Source of the DNA: Intrasporangium calvum
GTDB lineage: Bacteria; Actinomycetota; Actinomycetes; Actinomycetales; Dermatophilaceae
Length of the DNA: 64,000 bases
Assembly: GCF_028446585.1 (NCBI RefSeq)
Contig: NZ_JAPFQL010000003.1
Location: 1 to 64,000 of the forward strand
Reading direction: 5' to 3'
Part shown: positions 10,659-19,253 of the stretch, piece by piece
How positions within the stretch are numbered: the stretch's first letter is position 1
How the letters are laid out: each line of letters begins with the position of its first letter
Made by a program: the position numbers and the translations under genes
Notes under the pieces: model-generated
Databases searched by the model: none
Told to the model about the DNA's origin: nothing
The model's input: only the letters and a program-made list of their open reading frames with translations

Positions 10659-11349
10659 CCTGTCGACGCGTCACCTGCCGCGAGAGACCGAGCGGCTCGT
10701 CGAGACGGCCCAGTCGCTCTCCGACGCGGACGTGCGGGCTGCGTCGTTGTGCGCGGGCTGGACACGCGGGCACGTCCTCAGCCATCTCGCGCGCAACGCC
10801 GAGGCCCTGACCCGGGTCTGCACCTGCGTCCTCACCGGCGAAGCCGACACCATGTACGACTCCAGCGAGGCACGCGACGCCGACATCGAGGCGGGCGCCG
10901 GCCGCGAGGCAGCCGCGCTGGCCGAGGATGTCCGTTCGACCGCCGCGCTACTCGCGCCCGAGATCGCGAAGGTCGGCGTCCAGCACGTCGGCACCACCGT
11001 CGAGCGCGTTCCGGGTGGCCAGCTCATCGCCGCGGAGCGGGTGCCCTTCATGCGGCTGCGCGAGGTGGTCTGGCACCACGTCGACCTCGATGCGGGCTAC
11101 ACCTTCGAGTCGGCTCCGGACGAGCTGGTCCACCTCTTCCTCGAGGACATGGTCGCCCGGCTCGGCTCGAGCGACGGCGTTCCCGGCCTCTCCCTGCGCA
11201 CCGACGAGGGGGACGAGTGGACCGTCGGAGACGGGGAGACGAAGGTGACCGGTCCGCGGCACGGCGTTCTCCTCTGGCTCGCCCGGGGCCGCACCGAGGC
11301 CCTGGGGGACCACTCCGAGCCGCTCCCCCGACTCCCCTTCGGAGGCTGA
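10645..11349 (+). CDS. Mycothiol-dependent maleylpyruvate isomerase-family protein
   Basis: The 234-residue protein matches the MDMPI (DinB-like) family. It has an N-terminal four-helix domain with the metal-binding type segment GWTRGHVLSHLARNAEAL (residues about 38-55) and the pair of histidines in REVVWHHVDLDAG (about 140), followed by a C-terminal SCP2-like domain. Characterised members isomerise maleylpyruvate using mycothiol; most homologues are uncharacterised thiol-dependent enzymes. Its start lies inside the GH15 gene, and the next gene follows three bases after the stop, so the three plus-strand genes probably form one transcript. Confidence 0.83.
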   Translation: MHLIDLSTRHLPRETERLVETAQSLSDADVRAASLCAGWTRGHVLSHLARNAEALTRVCTCVLTGEADTMYDSSEARDADIEAGAGREAAALAEDVRSTAALLAPEIAKVGVQHVGTTVERVPGGQLIAAERVPFMRLREVVWHHVDLDAGYTFESAPDELVHLFLEDMVARLGSSDGVPGLSLRTDEGDEWTVGDGETKVTGPRHGVLLWLARGRTEALGDHSEPLPRLPFGG

Positions 11350-11352
11350 GCG

Positions 11353-12057
11353 ATGGGCGACTCCTTCGGACCCCCGCCGACGCCGGCTGCTGGTGACGAC
11401 TACACGGGACGGGTGGTCCCCGGTGGCCCCGTCGACGTCCGTCAGCTGCGGGACCTCACGATCCGCAAGCTTGCCGTCTCAGAGATGAGCAACAACGTCT
11501 ACCTGCTGACCTGCCGCGCCACCGGCCGCCAGCTGCTCGTCGACGCGGCCGACGACGCCCCCCGGATCCTCGGGCTCGTCGCGGACAGCGGCTCGGGCCT
11601 CGACCTGGTCGTCACCACGCACCAGCACTGGGACCACGTGCGCGCTCTCGAGCAGGTCGTCGCCGCGACCGGTGCCCGCACCGTCGCCGGTGCTGACGAC
11701 GCCGACGCCCTGCCCGTCGCGGTCGACGAGCGCGTCGGCCAGGGCGACACGGTCCGGTTCGGGGAGGTGCTCCTCGACGTGGTCCACCTGCGCGGCCACA
11801 CGCCGGGATCGATCGCCCTGGCCTATGCCGACCCAGGCGGGTCCACGCACCTGTTCACGGGCGACTCGCTCTTCCCGGGCGGCATCGGCAACACGAAGAA
11901 CCCGGGCCAGAGCTTCGACTCCCTCATCGAGGACGTGAGCACCCGGGTCTTCGATGTCTACGACGACGACACGTGGTTCTACCCCGGCCACGGCGACGAC
12001 TCCACCCTGGGCGCGGAGCGGCCACACCTCGACGAGTGGCGGGCCCGGGGTTGGTGA
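11353..12057 (+). CDS. Metallo-beta-lactamase-fold hydrolase
   Basis: The 234-residue protein has the MBL zinc signature THQHWDH (HxHxDH, residues about 90-96), a further His in HLRGHTPGS, the metal-bridging Asp in FTGDSLFPGG and a terminal His in PGHGDDS, as in glyoxalase II-like and YcbL-like hydrolases. All metal ligands appear present. The substrate is unknown; a thioester or glutathione-analogue (mycothiol) substrate would fit its position after an MDMPI-family gene. GGAGG lies eight bases before the ATG and supports this start. A homologue beside uvrA is common in actinobacteria (Rv1637c in M. tuberculosis). Confidence 0.87.
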   Translation: MGDSFGPPPTPAAGDDYTGRVVPGGPVDVRQLRDLTIRKLAVSEMSNNVYLLTCRATGRQLLVDAADDAPRILGLVADSGSGLDLVVTTHQHWDHVRALEQVVAATGARTVAGADDADALPVAVDERVGQGDTVRFGEVLLDVVHLRGHTPGSIALAYADPGGSTHLFTGDSLFPGGIGNTKNPGQSFDSLIEDVSTRVFDVYDDDTWFYPGHGDDSTLGAERPHLDEWRARGW

Positions 12058-12081
12058 GTCGGAGGTGAAGCGGGCCGACTC
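12056..12081. terminator. Bidirectional hairpin terminator candidate
   Basis: A perfect 7-bp stem, GAGTCGG (12056-12062) with CCGACTC (12075-12081), around a 12-base loop fills the gap between two convergent genes. There is no T-run, which is common for actinobacterial terminators. Confidence 0.6.
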
Positions 12082-12086
12082 GAGGG

Positions 12087-12407
12087 TCAGGCGGTGGCGG
12101 CCTCGGGCTCCGGGTCGACCTCGTCCGGGCCTGCCTCGAGCTCGGCGATGAGCGACTCGAGCTCGGCGCGAACGAGCTCCACGTCATAAGGGACGTTGCT
12201 CACGACGAAGTGCCGGCGCGGGCTGTTGGCGATGCACAGCCCGACCCCGAGCCGGGACCGCCCGTGCTTGTCGTTCCAGAGCCGCTCCAGCCGGGTGCCG
12301 TCCCAGTCGCTCGGTGCGTGGAGCCAGCCCTGCATGACGACCAGGGCATCCTCCGGGTCGGGGCGGTGCTTGGGAGCTTCGAGTTCTTCCAGAGTGATCT
12401 CGCCCAT
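12087..12407 (-). CDS. Conserved-looking hypothetical protein, 106 aa
   Basis: I do not recognise this family. The protein begins MGEITLEELEAPKHRPDPE, has a central segment rich in aromatic and basic residues (WLHAPSDWDGTRLERLWND) and ends in an acidic tail (ELEAGPDEVDPEPEA). There is no signal peptide or membrane segment, so it is predicted to be a small soluble acidic protein. The ATG at 12407 is preferred because upstream in-frame codons give low-complexity sequence overlapping the divergent transporter promoter. It is convergent with the MBL-fold gene and divergent from the EamA gene. Confidence 0.72.
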   Translation of the reverse strand: MGEITLEELEAPKHRPDPEDALVVMQGWLHAPSDWDGTRLERLWNDKHGRSRLGVGLCIANSPRRHFVVSNVPYDVELVRAELESLIAELEAGPDEVDPEPEAATA

Positions 12408-12508
12408 GTGTCGACGGTACGACGGGCGCAGGCCCCCTGTCAGCCCCTCGGTGCTCGCCGGTCGGTCGTGTCGCGGGCGTCCCGCTGGCTGCGTGGCAGG
12501 ATGACGTC

Positions 12509-13399
12509 GTGCCGCGCCCCCGCTGGAGACTGGATCACTCGTCGGCACCCCTCCTCGTTCTCGCGGGTGTCATCTCCGTGCAGTTCGGCGCCGCCCTGGC
12601 CGCGACCCTCGTCCCGCGGATCGGAGCCATCGGCTCGGTCATGCTGCGCCTCGTCTTCGCCATGATCGTCCTCGCCGCCGTGGCGCGACCCCGCTTGCGC
12701 GGGCGCTCCCGCAGGGACTGGGCCACGGTCATCCTCTTCGGGCTGGCCCTCGCGGGGATGAACACGGCCTTCTACTCGTCGCTCGCGTACCTGCCGATCG
12801 GCGTCGCGGTCACTGTCGAGTTCCTCGGTCCGCTGGGGCTCGCAGCGGCGCTCAGCCGGCGCCCGCGGGATGTCGCCGCCGTGCTCGCGGCGGCCATCGG
12901 CGTGGCCCTCGTGTCCGGGGCCACCGATGCCACCTGGGGACGGTTCGAACCGATCGGCCTGCTCTGGGCCGGGGCTGCGGGGCTCATGTGGGCCGTCTAC
13001 ATCGTGCTCAGCCAACGCACGGGCGCCCGCTTCGACGGGCTGGACGGCCTCGCCATCGCGCTCGTCATCGCGACTCTCGTCGTGGCGCCGTTCGGCATCA
13101 CGTCCATCGACGCCTGGAGCCCGGACATCCTCGCGCTCGGCCTCGGCATCGCCGTGCTGAGCACGGTCCTGCCCTACTCGCTCGAGCTCGTCGCCCTGCG
13201 GCATCTGACGCAGCGCGTCTTCGGTGTCCTGCTCAGCCTCGAGCCGGCCGTGGCCGCACTGGCCGGGCTGATCGTGCTCAGCCAGGTGCTCGACCCGGGG
13301 CAGGTGGTCGGCCTCGTCCTCGTGGTGGCCGCCAGCGCCTTCGTCCTCAGCGCCAAGCAGGAGCCGGACCCGCCCGACGCGGTCGTGGGGTCCGGCTGA
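12509..13399 (+). CDS. EamA/RhtA-type drug/metabolite transporter
   Basis: The 296-residue protein consists of about ten hydrophobic segments in two homologous halves, as in EamA (DMT superfamily) exporters. Typical motifs are the loop LGPLGLAAALSRR and the second-half FGVLLSLEPAVAALAGLIVL, the latter strongly reminiscent of RhtA threonine/homoserine exporters. The likely substrate is an amino acid or other small metabolite but cannot be assigned. Translation starts at GTG 12509; a nearby ATG at 12501 is out of frame. It converges on terC with only 25 bases between the stops. Confidence 0.87.
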   Translation: MPRPRWRLDHSSAPLLVLAGVISVQFGAALAATLVPRIGAIGSVMLRLVFAMIVLAAVARPRLRGRSRRDWATVILFGLALAGMNTAFYSSLAYLPIGVAVTVEFLGPLGLAAALSRRPRDVAAVLAAAIGVALVSGATDATWGRFEPIGLLWAGAAGLMWAVYIVLSQRTGARFDGLDGLAIALVIATLVVAPFGITSIDAWSPDILALGLGIAVLSTVLPYSLELVALRHLTQRVFGVLLSLEPAVAALAGLIVLSQVLDPGQVVGLVLVVAASAFVLSAKQEPDPPDAVVGSG

Positions 13400-13424
13400 C
13401 CCTGCTGGATCGCGACGGTCCCGC

Positions 13425-14459
13425 TCAGCGCTCGCCGGTCCCGGGGCCGGCGGTGCTGTCGACGGACGACGCCGAGCTCGCTTCGAGCCGCGCGTCACGT
13501 CGGGTCTTGAGCAGGCTCGCGACGGTCGTGACCCCGAGGATCACCACGATGGCGCCCAGGGAGACGCTGATCGGGATGTCCGGGACGCCGTGGAACGGCT
13601 CGCCGCCGTTGAGGAAGGGCAGGTTGTTCTCGTGCAGGGCGTGCAGGATCAGCTTGATCCCGATGAAACCGAGCAGCACCGCCAGCCCGAAGCTGAGATA
13701 GACGAGGCGCTTGAGCAGGCCACCGATGAGGAAGTAGAGCTGGCGCAGCCCCATCAGAGCGAAGATGTTGGCCGTCAGGACGAGGAACGGCTCCTTCGTC
13801 AGCCCGTAGATCGCGGGGATCGAGTCGAGCGCGAAGAGCAGGTCTGTCGTGCCGAGGGCGAGGATGACGATCATCATCGGGGTGATCAGCCGCTTGCCGC
13901 CCTCGACGATCGTCAGGTGGGGACCGTGCCACTCCTTGGTGGCCCGGAAGGTCTTCTCGACCCAGAGCAGGAAACGGTTCTCGTGGTACTCGTCGTCGTC
14001 CGTCTCACCGCCCTTGGCGAGCTTGATGGCCGTGTAGATGAGGAAGGCGCCGAAGATGTAGAAGACCCAGGCATAGGCGTTGATGACGACCGCACCGAGC
14101 GCGATGAAGATGCCGCGCAGGACGATGGCGATGATGATGCCGATCATCAGGGCCGACTGCTGGAGGCGCTGCGGCACGCGGAAGCTCTGCATGATGAGCA
14201 GGAAGACGAAGAGGTTGTCGACCGACAGGGAGTACTCGGTCAGCCACCCGGCGAAGAACTCACCGGCGTACTGTCCGCCCCACTCCCACCAGACGAACAG
14301 CCCGAAGAGCACGGCCGCGGTGACGTAGAAGGCCAGGTGCCGACCGGCCTCCCCCATCGAGGGCACGTGCGGGCGGCGGGCGATGACGAAGACGTCGATC
14401 AGCAGGGCCACCGTCATCAAGCCGATGGTGAGATACCAGCCCCACAGGGGAACATGCAT
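13425..14459 (-). CDS. TerC/Alx-family membrane protein, probable metal exporter
   Basis: This 344-residue integral membrane protein has the TerC hallmarks: SLSVDNLFVFLLIMQSF in an early helix and the matching acidic helix LALGTTDLLFALDSIPAIYG in the second half, with Asp residues in the membrane that are thought to bind metal. Alx/MntP-type relatives export Mn2+ and YceF/YkoY load exported enzymes with Mn2+. A GGAAGG sequence lies eight bases before the ATG at 14459. The structured leader at 14559-14604 suggests control by metal. The C-terminal 25 residues are a Ser/Ala/Glu-rich cytoplasmic tail. Confidence 0.9.
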   Translation of the reverse strand: MHVPLWGWYLTIGLMTVALLIDVFVIARRPHVPSMGEAGRHLAFYVTAAVLFGLFVWWEWGGQYAGEFFAGWLTEYSLSVDNLFVFLLIMQSFRVPQRLQQSALMIGIIIAIVLRGIFIALGAVVINAYAWVFYIFGAFLIYTAIKLAKGGETDDDEYHENRFLLWVEKTFRATKEWHGPHLTIVEGGKRLITPMMIVILALGTTDLLFALDSIPAIYGLTKEPFLVLTANIFALMGLRQLYFLIGGLLKRLVYLSFGLAVLLGFIGIKLILHALHENNLPFLNGGEPFHGVPDIPISVSLGAIVVILGVTTVASLLKTRRDARLEASSASSVDSTAGPGTGER

Positions 14460-14558
14460 GTGAACGCCTTCCGGTTACAGCGTCGGTCAGGTCAACGTGA
14501 GCAACCGGAGGTCTCTCCCGCCTTGCAGGCCGGCCGATGGGCCCGGGACCGACGTGGT

Positions 14559-14604
14559 CGGAGCCGTGATGACGAACCCATCGCTTCGGGGATACTCCCC
14601 TCCG
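14559..14604 (-). promoter_or_regulatory. Structured 5' leader of terC, possible yybP-ykoY-like manganese riboswitch
   Basis: On the minus strand this 46-base segment begins CGGAG and ends CTCCG, giving a 5-bp closing stem. Inside are a hairpin GGGG-AGTAT-CCCC and nested complementary pairs CGAA/TTCG and GATG/CATC. GGGGAGTA is the best-known conserved string of the yybP-ykoY leader, which senses Mn2+ and often precedes terC/alx genes. Not all expected yybP-ykoY elements could be matched by eye, so this may be a different terC-linked structure. A 9-base string GGCGTTCAC occurs both just upstream of the element and directly before the terC start. Confidence 0.5.
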
Positions 14605-14690
14605 TGAACGCCTGAGTGTTTCACCCCTTGGCACGTGCGCCAAATCTCGTTCGGTGGGCGGACCCCGCCGCGGGGACCCGGCGGCGATCC

Positions 14691-16814
14691 TCAGCGGGTG
14701 GCCTCGGTCATCTGCCGGAGCTCCTTCTTCAGCTCGCTCACCTCGTCGCGCAGCCGGGCCGCCAGCTCGAAGTGGAGCTCGGCGGCCGCCTGGTGCATCT
14801 GCTCCGTCATCTCCTGGATGAGGCCCGCGAGGTCAGCGGCGGCCAGGTCGGCAGGACGGTTGCCGCGCCGACCGGACGACACCCCGACGTCGGCGGCGAC
14901 GGCACCGCGGCCCGCCCCGCTCTTGCCGCGGGACTGCATCCGGCCCGAACCGATCAGCTCCTGCGTGTCGGCGTCCTCGCGCTGGAGCAGGTCGGTGATG
15001 TCGGCGATCTTCTTGCGCAACGGCTGCGGGTCGATCCCGCGTTCCCGGTTGTAGGCGAGCTGCTTCTCCCGGCGCCGGTTCGTCTCGTCGAGGGCCTCCT
15101 GCATGGAGGGCGTGATCTTGTCGGCGTACATGTGGACCTGGCCGGAGACGTTGCGGGCCGCGCGGCCGATGGTCTGGATGAGCGACCGAGTGGAGCGCAG
15201 GAAGCCCTCCTTGTCGGCGTCGAGGATCGAGACGAGGGACACCTCCGGCAGGTCGAGACCCTCGCGGAGCAGGTTGATGCCGACGAGGACGTCGTAGACG
15301 CCGGTGCGCAGCTCGCGGAGCAGCTCGACGCGGCGGAGCGTGTCGATGTCGCTGTGCAGGTAGCGGACGCGGATGCCCTTGTCGAGCAGGTAGTCGGTGA
15401 GGTCCTCGGCCATCTTCTTCGTCAGGGTGGTGACGAGGACGCGCTCGTTGCGCTCGACGCGGAGCCGGATCTCGTCCATGAGGTCGTCGATCTGGCCCTT
15501 GGTCGGCTTGAGGACGACCTCGGGGTCGACGAGGCCGGTGGGACGGATGATCTGCTCGACCGGTGGTCCGCTCTTGCCGGACTTGGCCAGCTCGTACTCG
15601 CCGGGGGTTGCCGACAGGTACACCGTCTGACCGATCCGCTCGAGGAACTCCTCCCACTTGAGCGGCCGGTTGTCCATCGCGCTCGGCAGCCGGAAACCGT
15701 GCTCGACGAGCATCCGCTTGCGGGACATGTCGCCCTCATACATCGCCCCGATCTGCGGGACGGTCTGGTGCGACTCGTCGATGACGAGGAGGAAGTCCTC
15801 GGGGAAGTAGTCGAGCAGGCAGTTCGGCGCGGACCCCGCCCCGCGCCCGTCGATGTGCCGTGAGTAGTTCTCGATGCCGGAGCAGAAACCGACCTGGCGC
15901 ATCATCTCGATGTCGTAGCTGGTCCGCATCCGCAGCCGTTGCGCCTCGAGCAGCTTGCCCTGCTTCTCGAACGTCGCCAGCTGGTCCTCCAGCTCGAGCT
16001 CGATCCCGCGGATCGCGCGCTCCATCCGCTCCGGACCCGCGACGTAGTGCGAGGCCGGGAAGACGTACATCTCCTGCTCCTCGTGGACCACCTCACCGGT
16101 GACGGGGTGCAGGGTGTAGATCCGCTCGACCTCGTCGCCGAAGAACTCGATCCGGATGGCGAGCTCTTCGTAGACCGGGATGATCTCGACGGTGTCGCCG
16201 CGCACCCGGAAGGTCCCACGGGTGAAGGCGAGGTCGTTGCGGGTGTACTGCATCTCGACGAAGCGGCGCAGCAGCGAGTCCCGGTCGACCTCCTCGCCGA
16301 CCTTGATCCGGGCCATCCGGTCGACGTACTCCTGCGGCGTGCCGAGGCCGTAGATGCAGGACACGGATGCGACGACGATGACGTCGCGCCGCGTGAGCAG
16401 CGAGTTGGTGGCGGAGTGCCGGAGCCGCTCGACCTCGTCGTTGACCGAGCTGTCCTTCTCGATGTAGGTGTCGGTCTGCGGGATGTACGCCTCGGGCTGG
16501 TAGTAGTCGTAGTACGAGACGAAGTACTCGACGGCGTTGTTGGGGAGCAGCTCGCGGAACTCGTTGGCCAGCTGCGCCGCGAGCGTCTTGTTGGGCGCCA
16601 TGACGAGCGTCGGGCGCTGCACCTGCTCGATGAGCCAGGCGGTCGTCGCCGACTTGCCGGTGCCGGTCGCACCGAGGAGGACGACGTCCTGCTCGCCCGC
16701 CTTGATCCGGCGCGCGAGCTCCTCGATGGCCTGTGGCTGGTCACCACTCGGGGTGTACTCCGAGATGACCTCGAAGGGGGCCACCGTGCGCTGGAGGTCG
16801 GTCGTGGGACGCAT
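14691..16814 (-). CDS. uvrB: UvrABC system protein B
   Basis: UvrB is the damage-verifying helicase-like subunit that binds UvrA and recruits UvrC. The 707-residue protein has Walker [15 protein letters not shown], the beta-hairpin region with [14 protein letters not shown], the DEAD-like [13 protein letters not shown], helicase motif [11 protein letters not shown] and the C-terminal UVR motif ([20 protein letters not shown]). The ATG at 16814 gives the standard N-terminus ending in [12 protein letters not shown] short GC-rich hairpin (14663-14675) follows the stop and may be part of a weak terminator. No LexA-like operator was seen in the 70 bases upstream. Confidence 0.97.
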   Translation of the reverse strand: MRPTTDLQRTVAPFEVISEYTPSGDQPQAIEELARRIKAGEQDVVLLGATGTGKSATTAWLIEQVQRPTLVMAPNKTLAAQLANEFRELLPNNAVEYFVSYYDYYQPEAYIPQTDTYIEKDSSVNDEVERLRHSATNSLLTRRDVIVVASVSCIYGLGTPQEYVDRMARIKVGEEVDRDSLLRRFVEMQYTRNDLAFTRGTFRVRGDTVEIIPVYEELAIRIEFFGDEVERIYTLHPVTGEVVHEEQEMYVFPASHYVAGPERMERAIRGIELELEDQLATFEKQGKLLEAQRLRMRTSYDIEMMRQVGFCSGIENYSRHIDGRGAGSAPNCLLDYFPEDFLLVIDESHQTVPQIGAMYEGDMSRKRMLVEHGFRLPSAMDNRPLKWEEFLERIGQTVYLSATPGEYELAKSGKSGPPVEQIIRPTGLVDPEVVLKPTKGQIDDLMDEIRLRVERNERVLVTTLTKKMAEDLTDYLLDKGIRVRYLHSDIDTLRRVELLRELRTGVYDVLVGINLLREGLDLPEVSLVSILDADKEGFLRSTRSLIQTIGRAARNVSGQVHMYADKITPSMQEALDETNRRREKQLAYNRERGIDPQPLRKKIADITDLLQREDADTQELIGSGRMQSRGKSGAGRGAVAADVGVSSGRRGNRPADLAAADLAGLIQEMTEQMHQAAAELHFELAARLRDEVSELKKELRQMTEATR

Positions 16815-16852
16815 GCCTACACCGTACGTGCCGCTGCCGACACCGCCGAGTC

Positions 16853-16870
16853 CGTATGCCGCTGGGCTGG
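16853..16870 (+). repeat. 18-bp intergenic repeat, copy 3 (one mismatch)
   Basis: CGTATGCCGCTGGGCTGG differs from the consensus at one base. It lies 14 bases from the lipoate ligase stop and 38 bases before the uvrB start. The identical variant also occurs inside gltB at 55332-55349. Confidence 0.8.
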
Positions 16871-16884
16871 GTTGCGCACGCCGG

Positions 16885-17934
16885 TCACGGCACCCGGTGG
16901 GTCCACTCGTCGGTCGCGAACTTGGCCTCGACGAGCTCCTTCGCGGCGCTCAGCTCGGACTCCGTGTAGGTGGCGGGCGTCGTGCTGTGCATCCGGGAGA
17001 ACGAGGCGATGAAGCTGTCGATGATGGCCTCGCGGGTCATGCCGGTCTGGGAGCGCATCGGGTCGACCCGCTTGTTGGCCGATCGGGTGCCCTTGTCGGA
17101 GAGCTTCTCGCGCCCGATCCGGAGCACCTCGAGCATCTTGTCGGCGTCGATGTCGTAGGCCATGGTCACGTGGTGCAGGACGGCGCCGGCGACGAACCGC
17201 TTCTGGGCTGCTCCCCCGATCTTGCCCTGGTCGCTCGCGATGTCGTTGAGGGGCACGAAGTGCGCCCGCACGCCGACGTCGGCGAGCGCGCCGATGACCC
17301 AGTCGTCGAGGAAGGAGTAGGAGCGCTCGAAGCTGAGGCCCTCGACGAGCGAGGTGGGCACGACGAGGGAGTAGGTGATGGTGTTGCCGGGCTCCATGAA
17401 CATCGCTCCCCCGCCCGAGATCCGTCGGACGACCTCGATGCCGTGGCGCGCGGCACCATCCGGATCGACCTCGTTGCGAACGCTCTGGAAGGACCCGATG
17501 ACCACGAGAGGACGGTCCCAGTCCCAGAACCGCAGGGTCGGGGGTCGCTCGCCCGTCGCGACCTCGTGGGCGATCACCTCGTCGAGGGCGACGTGCATTG
17601 CCGGGTCGAGGGTCACGGGCGGGATGACGTCGAAGACGTGGTCGTGCCAGCCGGTCGCCTTCCCGAGGGCGCGCCGCACGGCGATGCCGATGGCCTCGGG
17701 CGTGAAGCCGATCAGCGAGACGGCCTCGTCGAGGGCTCCGTCCACGGCTGCGGCGAGGTGCTCCACCCCGGCATCCACGGAGAGCCCGTTGAGGGCCCCG
17801 TTGATGTCATCCAGCGCCTCGTCGGGCTCGAGGAAGAAGTCCCCCGAGACGCTGACGTCGGACAGCCGTCCATCGGACACATCCAGGTCGACCGCGACCA
17901 GCTTGCCACCCGGGACCTTGTACTCACCTCTCAC
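16885..17934 (-). CDS. Lipoate-protein ligase family protein with N-terminal accessory domain
   Basis: The catalytic half (from about residue 110) is a BPL/LplA-type ligase with [20 protein letters not shown] and the catalytic-lysine segment [19 protein letters not shown]. It should attach lipoate or octanoate to E2/GcvH domains, or transfer between them. The first ~90 residues ([27 protein letters not shown]) look like the small accessory domain that in E. coli LplA is at the C-terminus and in Thermoplasma is a separate LplB subunit, so the order here is reversed. The 349-residue length fits both domains. Exact acyl substrate is not clear from sequence. Confidence 0.82.
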   Translation of the reverse strand: MRGEYKVPGGKLVAVDLDVSDGRLSDVSVSGDFFLEPDEALDDINGALNGLSVDAGVEHLAAAVDGALDEAVSLIGFTPEAIGIAVRRALGKATGWHDHVFDVIPPVTLDPAMHVALDEVIAHEVATGERPPTLRFWDWDRPLVVIGSFQSVRNEVDPDGAARHGIEVVRRISGGGAMFMEPGNTITYSLVVPTSLVEGLSFERSYSFLDDWVIGALADVGVRAHFVPLNDIASDQGKIGGAAQKRFVAGAVLHHVTMAYDIDADKMLEVLRIGREKLSDKGTRSANKRVDPMRSQTGMTREAIIDSFIASFSRMHSTTPATYTESELSAAKELVEAKFATDEWTHRVP

Positions 17935-17951
17935 GCCACCCTCAACAACGG

Positions 17952-17963
17952 CGTATGCCGCTG
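17952..17963 (+). repeat. 18-bp intergenic repeat, copy 4 (truncated)
   Basis: Only the first 12 bases, CGTATGCCGCTG, match the consensus; the sequence then diverges. It lies between the coaE stop and the lipoate ligase start, in the same orientation relative to the genes as most other copies. Confidence 0.5.
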
Positions 17964-17988
17964 ACTTCCCTCCCGCACGAAGGTGCCC

Positions 17989-19191
17989 TCAGCGAGGGGT
18001 CCAGCTCGTCTCCACCGCCCACCGCTCGGCTCGGGGCAGCGCCTCGGCGAACCACGGCTCCTTCGCCTCGGCGTAGACGGAGGTCCGGTCGTCCAGAGTG
18101 AGGAGACGGTGCTTCTCCGACGCATAGCCCTGCCGCGCCGCGGGCTCGTGGATCAGCCAGTCCCGGAAGAGCAGTGCGAGGCGCCACCCCGGGGAGCCGG
18201 TGCGGCGCACGTGGATGTGGGCGACGCCGGCCGGGTCGGTGGAGCCCCAGACGCGCTTCTCCCACTGGGCCGGATCGGCACCGGACGGGCGCGGCGTGTC
18301 GGCCGTCAGGTGGTCGAAGCGCAGGAGGCCGGCGTGCCGCAGGGCTGCCTCGAAGGCGGGTGAGTCCGCGACCGCGAGATCCCGGACGCCGACCTGGAGG
18401 TCGAGCACGTCCTTGGCGGGCAGGTTCGGCACCGCGGTCGAGCCGATGTGCTCGACCTCGGTGACGGCACTGATCTCCCGGAGGGCGTGGGCCACCCGGG
18501 CGACGAGGCGCCCGCCGCGGGCGCCCCAGTCGGGGCGCGGCGCGACGACCGCTGACCGGTCCGGCCTGCGGGAGTGGCGTCCCTGCACGAGGTTGTGGTT
18601 CCACGGCACGAGCCGGTCCCGCCACAGGAGGTCCACGGCTGCCGTGAGCTCCTCCGGTGTGCCGTCGTTGGCCAGGACGACGTCGCAGGCCGCACGGCGC
18701 TCGGCGTCCGACGCCTGGGCGGCGATCCGGTGGCGGGCGTCCTGCTCGTCCAGGCCGCGCTGCTCGACGAGACGCCGAACGCGTGTCTCGGGCGCGGTCT
18801 CGACGACGAGCGCCACGTGCTCGTGGACCCACAGCCCACGCTCGACGAGGAGCGGCATGTCGAAGACCGAGACGGTGCCGGGCGAGACCGCCGAGCGCCG
18901 GAGCGCGACGCGCCTGCCGATGGCCGGCCCCGTCATTGCGTCGAGGGCGGCCAGGGCCGCTGGGTCGGGGAAGACGATCGCGGCGAGGGCCGCCCGATCA
19001 AGCGACCCGTCCGGTCGGATCACGCTGTCGCCGAAGCGCTTCCGCACCTCATCGAGCACCGGCTCGCCGGGCTCCATGATCTCGCGGGCGACCTGGTCGG
19101 CATCGATGACGACGGCGCCCAGCTCTCCCAGACGGCGAGCGACCGTGGACTTGCCGGAGCCGATGCCCCCGGTCACTCCGACGCGCAGCAT
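17989..19191 (-). CDS. coaE: Dephospho-CoA kinase fused to GrpB/UPF0157 domain
   Basis: CoaE phosphorylates dephospho-CoA in the last step of coenzyme A synthesis. The N-terminal ~195 residues contain Walker A GVTGGIGSGKSTVARRL, the DADQVAREI motif and the lid region with RLVEQRGLDEQDARHRIAAQ. Residues from about 215 to 400 form a GrpB/UPF0157 nucleotidyltransferase-like domain (VEHIGSTAVPNLPAKDVLDLQV) with the HIGST motif. This fusion gives 400 residues against about 200 for stand-alone CoaE and is known from mycobacteria and other actinobacteria, where the extra domain has been suggested to help folding. Confidence 0.94.
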   Translation of the reverse strand: MLRVGVTGGIGSGKSTVARRLGELGAVVIDADQVAREIMEPGEPVLDEVRKRFGDSVIRPDGSLDRAALAAIVFPDPAALAALDAMTGPAIGRRVALRRSAVSPGTVSVFDMPLLVERGLWVHEHVALVVETAPETRVRRLVEQRGLDEQDARHRIAAQASDAERRAACDVVLANDGTPEELTAAVDLLWRDRLVPWNHNLVQGRHSRRPDRSAVVAPRPDWGARGGRLVARVAHALREISAVTEVEHIGSTAVPNLPAKDVLDLQVGVRDLAVADSPAFEAALRHAGLLRFDHLTADTPRPSGADPAQWEKRVWGSTDPAGVAHIHVRRTGSPGWRLALLFRDWLIHEPAARQGYASEKHRLLTLDDRTSVYAEAKEPWFAEALPRAERWAVETSWTPR

Positions 19192-19253
19192 GGCGCCACG
19201 CTACGGCATCCGTCCGCCCACGAGTGCTGGGCCGGGCGGTCCGGCCACGCTTC

